The position numbers and the translations under genes were made by a program. Positions 32,852 through 41,176 of a DNA stretch of 41,176 bases are shown here, in pieces (position 1 is the first letter of the stretch; each line of letters begins with the position of its first letter). Where the stretch lies: contig JAGXSL010000022.1 in the NCBI GenBank assembly GCA_018333835.1, forward strand, positions 1-41,176. The letters are read 5' to 3'. The DNA comes from Lysobacteraceae bacterium. Lineage in GTDB: Bacteria > Pseudomonadota > Gammaproteobacteria > Xanthomonadales > Xanthomonadaceae. Under the pieces are notes generated by a model. That model was not told the origin of the DNA, did not search any database, and worked only from the letters and a program-made list of their open reading frames with translations.

Positions 32852-33081
32852 GGTTGTCTCCTGAAAACAGTTTTGAAGGGATTACACCGATGGACCGGCG
32901 GCTGTCTGCTGGGAGGCAACACAAGGGCGATGTAGCGGATCGTCGATCTACCGCATCGGGACACAATTCACCGTGACCCGGCAAGCTCAGCGCCGCTACC
33001 ATAAAGCTTTCCGGTGCGGTTGCCAAGCGTTTGTCAAGAGGGGGCGTGCCGGACGCGGCCGCCGGATGCTAGGATGGGGGG

Positions 33082-33462
33082 ATGGCCCGTCGATCCCGCC
33101 CCTGGCTGCGCCTTGCCACCCTCGGCCTGCTGGCCCTGGCCCTGCTACTGCAGGCGGGGACCGTGCTGGCCTTCGGCGGCTGCGGTGCCATGCCTGCGGC
33201 GACCACGGGGGAGGCGGCCGAAGCCCCGCCCTGCCACCCGCCCGCCCCGGCTCCGGCCGATGCCGACGCGGCGGACGGCGACGGGACCCCCTGCCTCGCC
33301 GGCGACAGCACGTGGTGCGCCTGGGCCTGTTCCCTGGTGGCCGCCGACCCGCCGGCGCTGCCGGCCGGGTCCCTCCTGACTGCGCCGGAAAGCCCCGTCG
33401 GCCTGCCCACGCCGCTCGCCACCCGTACGCTGCCGGTGCCGCAGGAACCGCCTCGCGCCTGA
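33082..33462 (+). CDS. Small Cys-rich exported/membrane protein, DUF2946-like
   Basis: N-terminal TM/signal, then GGCGAMP, PPCHPP, TPCLAG, STWCAWACSLVAADPPALP. Confidence 0.55.
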   Translation: MARRSRPWLRLATLGLLALALLLQAGTVLAFGGCGAMPAATTGEAAEAPPCHPPAPAPADADAADGDGTPCLAGDSTWCAWACSLVAADPPALPAGSLLTAPESPVGLPTPLATRTLPVPQEPPRA

Positions 33463-33540
33463 ATCGAGCCCTCCGCCGCCTGTTGCGGTGCCACCGCGGG
33501 CCCTGCCCGCGCCGCTCGATTCCCTGATCGCGAGATTCCC

Positions 33541-34185
33541 ATGCCCCGATTCCTCCCGATGGCCCTGGCGGCCGTCGCCCTGCTGGCCGCCGACCCCGGC
33601 CAAGCCCGCCCCGTCACCTACGCCGGCGGCCACGTCGTGGTCCTCGACCACCAGCCCACGCTCGACCAGTGGCGCTACACCCATTCGCCGAGCTTCCGCT
33701 GGTCGGTGAGTGTCGGCGGCCTGCGTGCCGACCACCTCGGCCGCAGCCACCACCTCGACGTCGACTACCTGCGCGCCGCCCGCCTGCTGCGCCGCTGGAA
33801 CCTGCCCGAAGCGCAGGCCAACGCCTTCCTCTGGGGCGGTCTCGGCCAGTCCCGCACTGGGCTGGGCGATGGCCTCTCCCGCCACGTCGGCCTGCAGCTC
33901 GACTACGAGACGCGGCGCATCTACACCGCTCTGGTCAGCGAGCTGCACGAGGGTGACGGCTGGTCGCACCGATTCGACACGGTGTCGCTCGGCTGGGCAC
34001 CCTACCTGCACGACGTCGACCGCATGGCGACCTGGCTCGTGCTGAAGGGCATGCACACCAGCAACGCCGACGACGAAAGCCTGAAGGGCGCGCTGGTGCT
34101 GCGCTTCTTCACCACCCGCTGGTGGCTGGAGGCCGGTGCCGACGAGGACGGCCGGCCGCTCGCCAACCTGATGGTCAACTTCTGA
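33541..34185 (+). CDS. Secreted hypothetical protein, possibly outer-membrane
   Basis: Signal peptide (MPRFLPMALAAVALLAADPGQA), aromatic-rich alternating strands, C-terminal F (LANLMVNF). Confidence 0.65.
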   Translation: MPRFLPMALAAVALLAADPGQARPVTYAGGHVVVLDHQPTLDQWRYTHSPSFRWSVSVGGLRADHLGRSHHLDVDYLRAARLLRRWNLPEAQANAFLWGGLGQSRTGLGDGLSRHVGLQLDYETRRIYTALVSELHEGDGWSHRFDTVSLGWAPYLHDVDRMATWLVLKGMHTSNADDESLKGALVLRFFTTRWWLEAGADEDGRPLANLMVNF

Positions 34186-34223
34186 AACCCGTGTCGTACG
34201 ACACCCCCCACGAGGAGAATCCC

Positions 34224-34562
34224 ATGTCCTTCATCAAGCCACTCGCCCCGCTCGCCCTGGCGCTCGCCGCCATGCTCGCCAGCACCGGCCTCGACGCCCG
34301 CAGCCTGCGGGTGGAGGTCAACGGCCTGGTCTGCGCCTTCTGCGCCGACGGCATCCGCGCCGCCTTCGCCCGCCAGCCGGGTGTTTCCGAAGTCTTCGTC
34401 AGCTTGGAAGACCGTCTGGTCGCCATCGCCCTCGAGCCCGGGCAGGACATCAGCGACGAGACCACGAAGAAACTGCTGACCGACGCCGGCTACACCGTGG
34501 TGCGCGTCGAGCGCACCGAGGCCACGCTGGCCGAGATCCGCGCCGAGGCCGAACGTGACTGA
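34224..34562 (+). CDS. Periplasmic heavy-metal-associated (HMA) domain protein, MerP-like
   Basis: Signal peptide; LRVEVNGLVCAFCADGIRAAFARQPGVSEVFVSLEDRLVAIAL...LLTDAGYTVVRVE; metal-site variant CxxC. Confidence 0.82.
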   Translation: MSFIKPLAPLALALAAMLASTGLDARSLRVEVNGLVCAFCADGIRAAFARQPGVSEVFVSLEDRLVAIALEPGQDISDETTKKLLTDAGYTVVRVERTEATLAEIRAEAERD

Positions 34563-34980
34563 GCCCTTTGATGGCATCCCGCAGGGCGCCCCGCGCGCCC
34601 TGCTGGCCCCGGCCCGGCAGGGCCTGTGGGGGGCCGGGGCCGCGCTGCTCACCAGCACCGGCACCCTGGTCTGCTGCGTGCTGCCGGCGGTGATGGTGAG
34701 CCTCGGGGCCGGTGCCGCGCTGGCCGGCCTGGTGACGGCGGTGCCGCAGATCGTCTGGCTCTCCGAGCGCAAGGGCCTGCTGTTCGGCACCGCCGCCGCG
34801 GCCCTGCTGCTGGCCGGCGCGCTGCTGTGGCGGGCGCGCTCGGCGCCCTGCCCGGCCGATCCGGCGCTGGCGCGGGCCTGCGGCCGGCTGCGGCGCTGGT
34901 CGGTGGGGATCTACATCGCCTCGGTGCTCGCCACGCTCACCGGCGCGCTGTTCGCCTTCGTGCTGCCGGCGCTGGGCTGA
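34555..34980 (+). CDS. Small inner-membrane protein, MerT-like
   Basis: TM1 contains vicinal cysteines TLVCCVLPAVMVSLGAGAALAGL; three to four TM segments; overlaps the HMA gene. Confidence 0.6.
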   Translation: MTEPFDGIPQGAPRALLAPARQGLWGAGAALLTSTGTLVCCVLPAVMVSLGAGAALAGLVTAVPQIVWLSERKGLLFGTAAAALLLAGALLWRARSAPCPADPALARACGRLRRWSVGIYIASVLATLTGALFAFVLPALG

Positions 34981-35003
34981 ACCCGCAGCCTCGGGCCATG
35001 GAA

Positions 35004-35027
35004 CCGGCGATCGCTTGCGATCGCCGG
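35004..35027. repeat. Perfect extragenic hairpin (11-bp arms, TT loop)
   Basis: CCGGCGATCGC-TT-GCGATCGCCGG between convergent genes; no U-tract. Confidence 0.85.
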
Positions 35028-35028
35028 G

Positions 35029-35748
35029 CTACCACTCCGTCCGGTTCGGCAGCAGGCCGCGCAGCTCGGCGTCGGTGAGGTTGCGCCACTGCCCGGGCTT
35101 CAGGCGGCCGATCGCGATGTTGACGATGCGGCTGCGGAACAGCCGCTTCACCCGGTAGCCGAAGTGCTGGCACATCAGGCGGATCTGCCGGTTGAGCCCT
35201 TGCGTCAGCACGATGCGGAAGCCGACCGGGCCGATCTTCGCCACCTTGCAGGGCAGGGTCGCCTGCCCGTGCACCGGGATGCCGCCGCGCGCCATGCCGC
35301 GCAGGAAGGCCTCGGTCACGTCCTTGTTGACGCCGACCAGATACTCCTTCTCCTTGCTGTTCTCGGCACGCAGGATCTCGTTGACGATGTCGCCGTTGCT
35401 GGTCAGCAGGATCAGCCCCTCGCTGTCCTTGTCGAGGCGGCCGATCGGGAAGATGCGCTGCTCGTGGCCGATGGCTTCGATGATGTTGCCGGCGACCTCG
35501 GCCTCGGTGGTGCAGGTGACGCCGACCGGCTTGTGGTAGGCGATGTAGACGTGGCGCCGCTTGTTGGCGGCACCCGGCGCGCGCGGCGCGACGGTCTGGC
35601 CGTCGACGGCGACCCGGTCGCCTTCGCCGAGTTCGGCGCCGACCCGGGCGCGGAGACCGTTGACGGTGACGCGGCCCTCGCCGATCAGGCGGTCGGCTTC
35701 GCGGCGCGAGCAGAAGCCCGCCTCGGAGAGGTACTTGTTCAGGCGCAT
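35029..35748 (-). CDS. rluF: 23S rRNA pseudouridine synthase RluF-like
   Basis: MRLNKYLSEAGFCSRREADRLIGEGRVTVNG (S4 domain), FPIGRLDKDSEGLILLTSNGDIVNEILR, GLNRQIRLMCQHFGYRVKRLFRSRI. Confidence 0.9.
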   Translation of the reverse strand: MRLNKYLSEAGFCSRREADRLIGEGRVTVNGLRARVGAELGEGDRVAVDGQTVAPRAPGAANKRRHVYIAYHKPVGVTCTTEAEVAGNIIEAIGHEQRIFPIGRLDKDSEGLILLTSNGDIVNEILRAENSKEKEYLVGVNKDVTEAFLRGMARGGIPVHGQATLPCKVAKIGPVGFRIVLTQGLNRQIRLMCQHFGYRVKRLFRSRIVNIAIGRLKPGQWRNLTDAELRGLLPNRTEW

Positions 35749-35842
35749 CGCTGCGTGCCGAGGGAGAAGGGGCGCGCAGGATAGCGTCGGGCGGCGCTTT
35801 CGGCGATGCTCCGGCTTCCCGCCACCACCCGACGTCGCCCGC

Positions 35843-37951
35843 ATGCGCCTGCTCCGTCCCCTTCTCGCCGCCGCGCTCGCGCTGGCCGCCCTGCCGGCCG
35901 CCTTCGCCAGCGGCCGGCCGATCACCCACGAGGATGTCTGGACCTTCGCCCGGCTTTCCCCGCCCGCCCTCTCGGCCGACGGCCGGCAGGCCGCCGTGGT
36001 GGTGACCCGGCCGGCCTACGACCCGGCGGAGCAGAGCGCCGACCTCTGGCTGCTGCCCACCGACGGCCGCGGCGAGCCGCGCCAGCTCACCTTCAGCCGT
36101 GCCGCCGAGGCCGGCCCGGTGTTCAGCCCGGACGGCGGCCAGCTCGCCTTCACCGTGCAGCGCGAGGGCGACAACGCGCCGCAGGTCTATGTGCTGGACC
36201 TGCGCCAGGGCGGCGAGCCACGCCGGGTGACCTCGATCTCGACCGGCGCGCGCACGCCGCAGTTCTCGCCGGACGGCTCGCGGATCCTGTTCGTCAGCAG
36301 CGTGTTCCCGGGCACCATGAACGATGCCGACAACCTACGCATCGCCGCCGAGCGCAAGGCCCGCCGCGACAACGTGCTCGTCTACACCGGCTTCCCGATC
36401 CGCAACTGGGACCGCTGGCTGGACGACCGCCAGCAACGCCTGTTCGTGGTGCCGGTGGAGGGCGGCGAGGCGAAGGACCTGCTCGCCGGATCCGAACTGG
36501 TGAAGCAGCCCGGCTTCGGCGGCCGCTTCACCGACACCGGCGAGGAGATCGACGCCAGCTGGACGCCGGACGGCCAGGCCGTGGTGTTCGCGGCCACGGT
36601 GAACCGCCACCGCGCCGCCTTCGCGAACACGCACGCCGACCTCTACCGGGTGCCCGCCAGCGGCGGCGAGGCCGTGCGGCTGACCGGCGACGGCTCGCTG
36701 GAGGGCCAGGACGGCTTCGCCCGGCCGCAGTTCAGCCCCGACGGCCGCCATCTGGTGGCCCTGGTCACACCGCGCAGCGAGCGCGTGTACAACGCTACCC
36801 GCCTCGCCAGCTTCGCCTGGCCGGACATGGCCCCCGTCTCGACCCTGACCCTGCCCAAGGCGCTCGCGGTCTCCACCTTCGGCATCGACGGCGACAGCCG
36901 CACCCTGTGGATGACGGCGGAAGAAAACGGCCTCGAGGCGCTGTTCACCGCCCGCATCGGCGACACCACCGGTCGCCGCGCCTTCGACATGGAGCGCGGC
37001 GTCTACACCGGCCTGCAGGTGGCCGATGCCGCCCGCGGCGTGCTGGTGGCCAACTTCGACAGCGCGGTGACCCCGCACGAGGTCGTCCGCATCGAGCCGC
37101 GCCGCGGCGGCCACCGCGCGATCAGCGCCTTCAACAGCGCCCGCGCCGCGGAACTGGACCTGCGCCCGGTCGAGCACTTCTGGTTCGAGAGCGAGCGCGG
37201 CGCCCGCATCCACAACATGCTGGTGAAGCCGGCCGGCTTCGACCCGGCGCGACGCTATCCGGTGTTCACGCTGATCCACGGCGGCCCTCACATCATGTGG
37301 CGCGACACCTTCTTCGTCCGCTGGAACTACCATTTGATCGCCGGCACCGACCGCATCGTGCTGCTGACCAACTACACCGGCTCCACCGGCTTCGGCGAGG
37401 CCTTCGCCCAGGGCATCCAGGGCGATCCCTTCGCCGGCCCGGCCAAGGAGATCAACCAGGCCGTCGACGTCGCCATCGAGCGCTTCGGCTTCATCGACGG
37501 CGAGCGGCAATGCGCCGGCGGCGCCAGCTACGGCGGGCACCTCGCCAACTGGCTGCAGGGCACCACCACCCGCTACCGCTGCCTCGTCAGCCACGCCGGC
37601 CTCGTCAACCTGGAATCGCAGTGGGGCAGCTCCGATTCGATCTTCCACCGCGAGCAGAACGCCGGCGGCCCGGTCTGGGAGCGCGGCCCGGTGTGGGTCG
37701 AGCAGAACCCGATGCTGAAGGCCGCGAACTTCCGCACGCCGGTGCTGGTCACCATCGGCGAGCTCGACTACCGCGTGCCCATCAACAACGTGATCGAGTA
37801 CTGGTCGCTGCTGCAACGCCAGCAGGTCGAGAGCCGGCTGCTGGTGTTCCCGAACGAGAACCACTGGATCCTCGGCGGCGAGAACAGCCGCACCTTCTAC
37901 CGCGAGCTGGAGGCTTGGCTGGATCGGTGGGAGGCGGTGCCGGCGCGCTGA
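35843..37951 (+). CDS. Secreted S9-family peptidase (dipeptidyl/acylaminoacyl peptidase-like)
   Basis: Signal peptide, beta-propeller, FTLIHGGPHIMWRD, CAGGASYGGHLANWL (GxSxG), IGELDYRVP, NENHWIL. Confidence 0.93.
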   Translation: MRLLRPLLAAALALAALPAAFASGRPITHEDVWTFARLSPPALSADGRQAAVVVTRPAYDPAEQSADLWLLPTDGRGEPRQLTFSRAAEAGPVFSPDGGQLAFTVQREGDNAPQVYVLDLRQGGEPRRVTSISTGARTPQFSPDGSRILFVSSVFPGTMNDADNLRIAAERKARRDNVLVYTGFPIRNWDRWLDDRQQRLFVVPVEGGEAKDLLAGSELVKQPGFGGRFTDTGEEIDASWTPDGQAVVFAATVNRHRAAFANTHADLYRVPASGGEAVRLTGDGSLEGQDGFARPQFSPDGRHLVALVTPRSERVYNATRLASFAWPDMAPVSTLTLPKALAVSTFGIDGDSRTLWMTAEENGLEALFTARIGDTTGRRAFDMERGVYTGLQVADAARGVLVANFDSAVTPHEVVRIEPRRGGHRAISAFNSARAAELDLRPVEHFWFESERGARIHNMLVKPAGFDPARRYPVFTLIHGGPHIMWRDTFFVRWNYHLIAGTDRIVLLTNYTGSTGFGEAFAQGIQGDPFAGPAKEINQAVDVAIERFGFIDGERQCAGGASYGGHLANWLQGTTTRYRCLVSHAGLVNLESQWGSSDSIFHREQNAGGPVWERGPVWVEQNPMLKAANFRTPVLVTIGELDYRVPINNVIEYWSLLQRQQVESRLLVFPNENHWILGGENSRTFYRELEAWLDRWEAVPAR

Positions 37952-37958
37952 GCGCCAT

Positions 37959-38003
37959 GCTGCAATGCCGCATGGGCTACGTTCGTCCATGCGGCGATGC
38001 AGC
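37959..38003. repeat. Imperfect stem-loop (17-nt arms, 15 matches; 11-nt loop)
   Basis: GCTGCAATGCCGCATGG ... CCATGCGGCGATGCAGC, downstream of the S9 peptidase. Confidence 0.75.
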
Positions 38004-38201
38004 AAAAGAATGGCGGCACCGGAGGCGACGACATCGTCTTAACAAGTGCTAAATTAGTGTCACCGAAACGCCAAGCCCGTCGACCGAGGTGACCGCCATG
38101 CGCCAGCCCCCCTTCCCCCGAGCCCCGATCCCTCGCCCGGCATCGACCACCAGCGCCGCCAGGTCCTGCGGCTCGGTGCCGCGGGCCTCGCCGCCGCCGG
38201 C

Positions 38202-39458
38202 GTGGCGAGTGGTGCGCTGCTGGGCGGCGGGTCGGCGTACGCGGTGCGCAGCAATGCCCGCATCGTCATCGTCGGGGCCGGTGCCGCCGGCGTCTCGCTC
38301 GCCAACCGTCTGGTGCGGGCGGTGGAGGGCGCGCGCATCACCATCATCGACCGCCGCGAGGAACACTTCTACCAGCCTGGCCTGACCCTGGTCGCCACGG
38401 GATTGTGGCGGCCGGAGCGCGTGGTCGGACACAACACCGATTTCCTGCCGCGGGGCGTCGAGTGGGTGAAGGCCCGGGTCGCCGAGTTCGACCCCGAGGC
38501 CAACACCGTGGTCACCGACGACGGCCAGCGCATCGGCTACGACTACCTGCTGGTCGCCACCGGCCTCAAGATCGACTTCGCCGCCATCGAGGGCATGTCG
38601 CCCGGGTTGATCGGCCGCGAAGGCGTCGGCTGCGTCTACGACAACCCCGACCACGCCAGCCGCACCTGGCAGGCGATCTCGGCCTATGCCGCCAAGGGCG
38701 GGGTCGGCGTGTTCACGCGTGCGCCGGGAGGGCTGAAGTGCGCCGGCGCACCGCTCAAGGTGGCGATGCTGGTCGAGGACCAGATGCGCCGCGAGGGCCG
38801 CCGCGACAGCGCACAGTTCATCTACACCGCACACAACGACGGCCTGTTCTCGCAACCGGACGTCAACGGCTTCCTCAAGGAGAACTTCCCCGAGCGCGGC
38901 ATCGCCATCCAGTGGCACCACCGCATGACCGGCATCGAGCCGGAGGCCAAGCGGGCCACCTTCGCCACCCCGGACGGCCCGGTCCGCATCGACTACGACT
39001 TCATCCACGTCGTACCGCCGATGCGCGCCCCCGACCCGCTGTTCAACAGCCCGCTCGCCAACATCGGCGCGCAGACGCCGGAGGACCGCAAGTGGCTGGA
39101 GGTGGACCGCCACACCCTGCGCCACCCGCGCTATCCCAATGTGTTCGGCGCCGGCGACTGCTGCGGCACGCCGATCGGCAAGACCGCCGCCACGGTCAAG
39201 GCGCACGTGCCGGTCATCGTCCAGAACCTGGTACGGCTGCTGCAGGAGCGGGAGTGCGATGCCCGCTTCAACGGCTACACCTCCTGCCCGCTGATCACCG
39301 TGCGCGGCCGCGCCCTGCTGGTCGAGTTCGACTACGACCTGAAGATGATCCCCTCGTTCGCCTTCATCGACCCGCTGCAGCAGCACTGGGTGCCGTGGAT
39401 CCTCAAGGACCGCATGCTGCACGGCGCCTACAACGCCATGCTGCGCGGCCGCATCTGA
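38202..39458 (+). CDS. SQR-like FAD/NAD(P)-binding pyridine nucleotide-disulfide oxidoreductase; true N terminus likely extends upstream through a TAT signal
   Basis: ARIVIVGAGAAGVSLANRLVR, GYDYLLVATGLKIDF, GGLKCAGAPLKVAML (SQR-type Cys), FGAGDCCGTPIGKTAATVKAH. Frame continues upstream as IDHQRRQVLRLGAAGLAAAG without an in-frame ATG/GTG/TTG start. Confidence 0.88.
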   Translation: MASGALLGGGSAYAVRSNARIVIVGAGAAGVSLANRLVRAVEGARITIIDRREEHFYQPGLTLVATGLWRPERVVGHNTDFLPRGVEWVKARVAEFDPEANTVVTDDGQRIGYDYLLVATGLKIDFAAIEGMSPGLIGREGVGCVYDNPDHASRTWQAISAYAAKGGVGVFTRAPGGLKCAGAPLKVAMLVEDQMRREGRRDSAQFIYTAHNDGLFSQPDVNGFLKENFPERGIAIQWHHRMTGIEPEAKRATFATPDGPVRIDYDFIHVVPPMRAPDPLFNSPLANIGAQTPEDRKWLEVDRHTLRHPRYPNVFGAGDCCGTPIGKTAATVKAHVPVIVQNLVRLLQERECDARFNGYTSCPLITVRGRALLVEFDYDLKMIPSFAFIDPLQQHWVPWILKDRMLHGAYNAMLRGRI

Positions 39459-39477
39459 CCCTTCCGGAGCCCCGACA

Positions 39478-39821
39478 TGGCCTTTTCGCTCTTCGGCATC
39501 CTCGCGGTGCTGCTCGAAGTCCTCCGCCCGCTGCTGCCGGTGCTGGTGTTGATCCTCGTGGTCGACCTCGCCCTGCTCGCGCTGGCGGCCAAACGCGGCG
39601 CGCTGGTGAAGTTCGCCGCCGCCCTGCGCGCCGCCGCCGTGGTCGCCGTGGTGGTGTTCCTGCTGGTGCTGGTGGCCGCCCCGCTGCTCACCGGTGCCAC
39701 CCACGCCCAACTGAGCGGCGCGCTCGACTGGCTCGCCCTGTTCGCGGCGGCTTTCGGCATCGGCCTCGCCAGCGCGGTCATCGCCTGGCCGCCCTTGCAG
39801 CTCATGCTCGGCCGCGCCTGA
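39478..39821 (+). CDS. Small membrane protein, DUF5368-like
   Basis: 114 aa with three hydrophobic segments, immediately downstream of the SQR-like gene. Family name recalled, not searched. Confidence 0.55.
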
Positions 39822-39868
39822 AAACCCCGCCCCTCTCGATCCCGCTCCCTCTCGATCCGGATTCCCGC

Positions 39869-41089
39869 ATGCGTCCAAGCCTTGCGGCGGCCCTCGTGCT
39901 CGCCCTGCCCCTCGCCGCCGCCTTCGCCCCGCCCAGCACCGCCCGCACCCCGGCCGCCACGCCACAGGCCAGCCCGCCCAAGCCCTGGGCGCTGCACTGG
40001 CGCTACCGCCACGAAGCGGTCTCCGACGCCGCCTTCGCCCGCGACGCCCAGGCCGACACCCTGCGCCTGCGGGCCGGCTGGACGCAGGCCTTCGGCCCGC
40101 GCTGGAGCGCGCAACTGGAAGCCGAAGGCGTCGTCGAACTGGGCGATCGCTTCAACTCCGGAGCCAATGGCCGCACGCAGTTTCCCAGCGTGCCGGATGC
40201 GCGTGCGCTGGAGATCAACCAGGCCTGGGTCGAACACCGCGGCGCGGCGGCCACCGTGCGCTTGGGCCGGCAGGCGCTGGTGCTGGACAACAGCCGCTTT
40301 ATCGGCAACAGCGCGTGGCGGCAGAACATGCAGAGCTTCGACGCCGCGCAACTGCGCTGGAACCCGGCTCCGGGGATCGAGGTGCAGGCGATCTACCTCG
40401 ACCGCGTGCACCGGGCCGCCGGCGACAAGGCCCGCAACCCGCTGGCCCGCGAACGCGACCTGCACGCACCGCTGGCGCGCCTCGCCTGGACCCTGCCGAA
40501 CGGCAGCCTGGTCGGCTACGGCTACTGGATCGAGGACGAGGACGTGCCGCAGGCCTCGACCCGCAGCCTCGGCCTGCGCTGGGATGCGCACTGGCCGCTG
40601 GGCGGCGGCTGGCGCGCCGGCCTCGCGCTGGAACGCGCCCAGCAGACCGCCTGGGCCGATGCGAGCGGCGGTTCCACCGCCTATGCCTTGGTCGAACCCC
40701 GGCTGGAGCACGGCCCGTTCACTTTCCGCGCCGGCTGGGAGCGGCTGGGTGCCGGCCGGGGCCGCGCCTTCCAGACCCCACTCGGCAGCCTGCACGGCTT
40801 CAACGGCTGGGCCGACCAGTTCGGCACCACCCCGCCCGGCGGGCTGGAAGACCGCTGGCTGTCCATGCAGGCCAACCGGCCGCTGCTGGGCCGGGCCGCG
40901 CAATGGCAGGTCCGCTTCCACGACTTCCGCTCGGAAGCCGGCCTCGACTACGGCCGCGAGTGGAACGCCGCGCTGACCCTCACCCCCGCCCCCGGCTGGT
41001 CGACCATGCTGAAGTACGCCGACTACCAGGCCGAGGGCTTCTCCCGCGACGTGCGCAAGCTCTGGTTCCAGGTCGAGTGGGCGCTGTAG
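39869..41089 (+). CDS. Outer-membrane beta-barrel, alginate-export-family porin
   Basis: Signal peptide; WRYRHEAVSDAAFARDAQADTLRLRAGWTQAFGPRWSAQLEAEGV, EINQAWVEHRGAAATVRLGRQALVLDNSRFIGN; terminal barrel strand LWFQVEWAL. Confidence 0.8.
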   Translation: MRPSLAAALVLALPLAAAFAPPSTARTPAATPQASPPKPWALHWRYRHEAVSDAAFARDAQADTLRLRAGWTQAFGPRWSAQLEAEGVVELGDRFNSGANGRTQFPSVPDARALEINQAWVEHRGAAATVRLGRQALVLDNSRFIGNSAWRQNMQSFDAAQLRWNPAPGIEVQAIYLDRVHRAAGDKARNPLARERDLHAPLARLAWTLPNGSLVGYGYWIEDEDVPQASTRSLGLRWDAHWPLGGGWRAGLALERAQQTAWADASGGSTAYALVEPRLEHGPFTFRAGWERLGAGRGRAFQTPLGSLHGFNGWADQFGTTPPGGLEDRWLSMQANRPLLGRAAQWQVRFHDFRSEAGLDYGREWNAALTLTPAPGWSTMLKYADYQAEGFSRDVRKLWFQVEWAL

Positions 41090-41096
41090 CCGGCGC

Positions 41097-41176
41097 TCAG
41101 GCCGGACGCGCCAGCAGCGCCTCGATGCGGGCGTCCTTCTCGGCCCAGACGCCGTTCAGCCACTGCTGGAAGCGCG
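41097..41176 (-). CDS. C-terminal fragment of a protein running off the window; possibly YihG-like acyltransferase
   Basis: Minus-strand ...RFQQWLNGVWAEKDARIEALLARPA* with stop at 41097-41099. Confidence 0.45.
   Translation of the reverse strand, partial: RFQQWLNGVWAEKDARIEALLARPA

Noticed and set aside
35004-35027. GCGATCGC copies as cyanobacterial HIP1 elements
   Set aside because: The octamer is simply part of the hairpin arms; everything else in the window is proteobacterial.
36335-38005. 556-aa minus-strand ORF opposite the S9 peptidase
   Set aside because: Shadow frame of a well-supported peptidase gene.

Overview
High-GC bacterial chromosome segment, gammaproteobacterial and probably Xanthomonadales-like judging by gene content. 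Most of it is housekeeping: tilS(partial)-xseB-ispA; pmbA/darP/tldD; yhdP-rng-maf; a periplasmic-sensor diguanylate cyclase; rlmH-rsfS-nadD-holA-lptE-leuS. The main accessory region is about 21.84-25.46 kb, where five consecutive same-strand type II toxin-antitoxin modules occur. All five toxins look like PIN/VapC proteins, while the antitoxins come from three apparent fold classes (one Phd/YefM-like, two AbrB-like, two VapB/PSK-like). One VapC is cut by an in-frame TAG, and the junctions after three of the toxins carry a related short sequence ('MNLIxELQRR'). Other accessory loci: an amidohydrolase, a CnoX-like thioredoxin-TPR protein, a Ser/Thr kinase fused to a formylglycine-generating-enzyme-like domain with DUF502 and thioredoxin-like partners, a four-gene putative metal-handling cassette (Cys-rich DUF2946-like / secreted protein / HMA protein / MerT-like protein), and an SQR-like flavoprotein locus whose twin-arginine signal is out of frame with the only nearby ATG. 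Several clean palindromes are noted. No rRNA, tRNA, CRISPR array, transposase or integrase was recognised. All family calls come from reading motifs by eye; no database search was possible.
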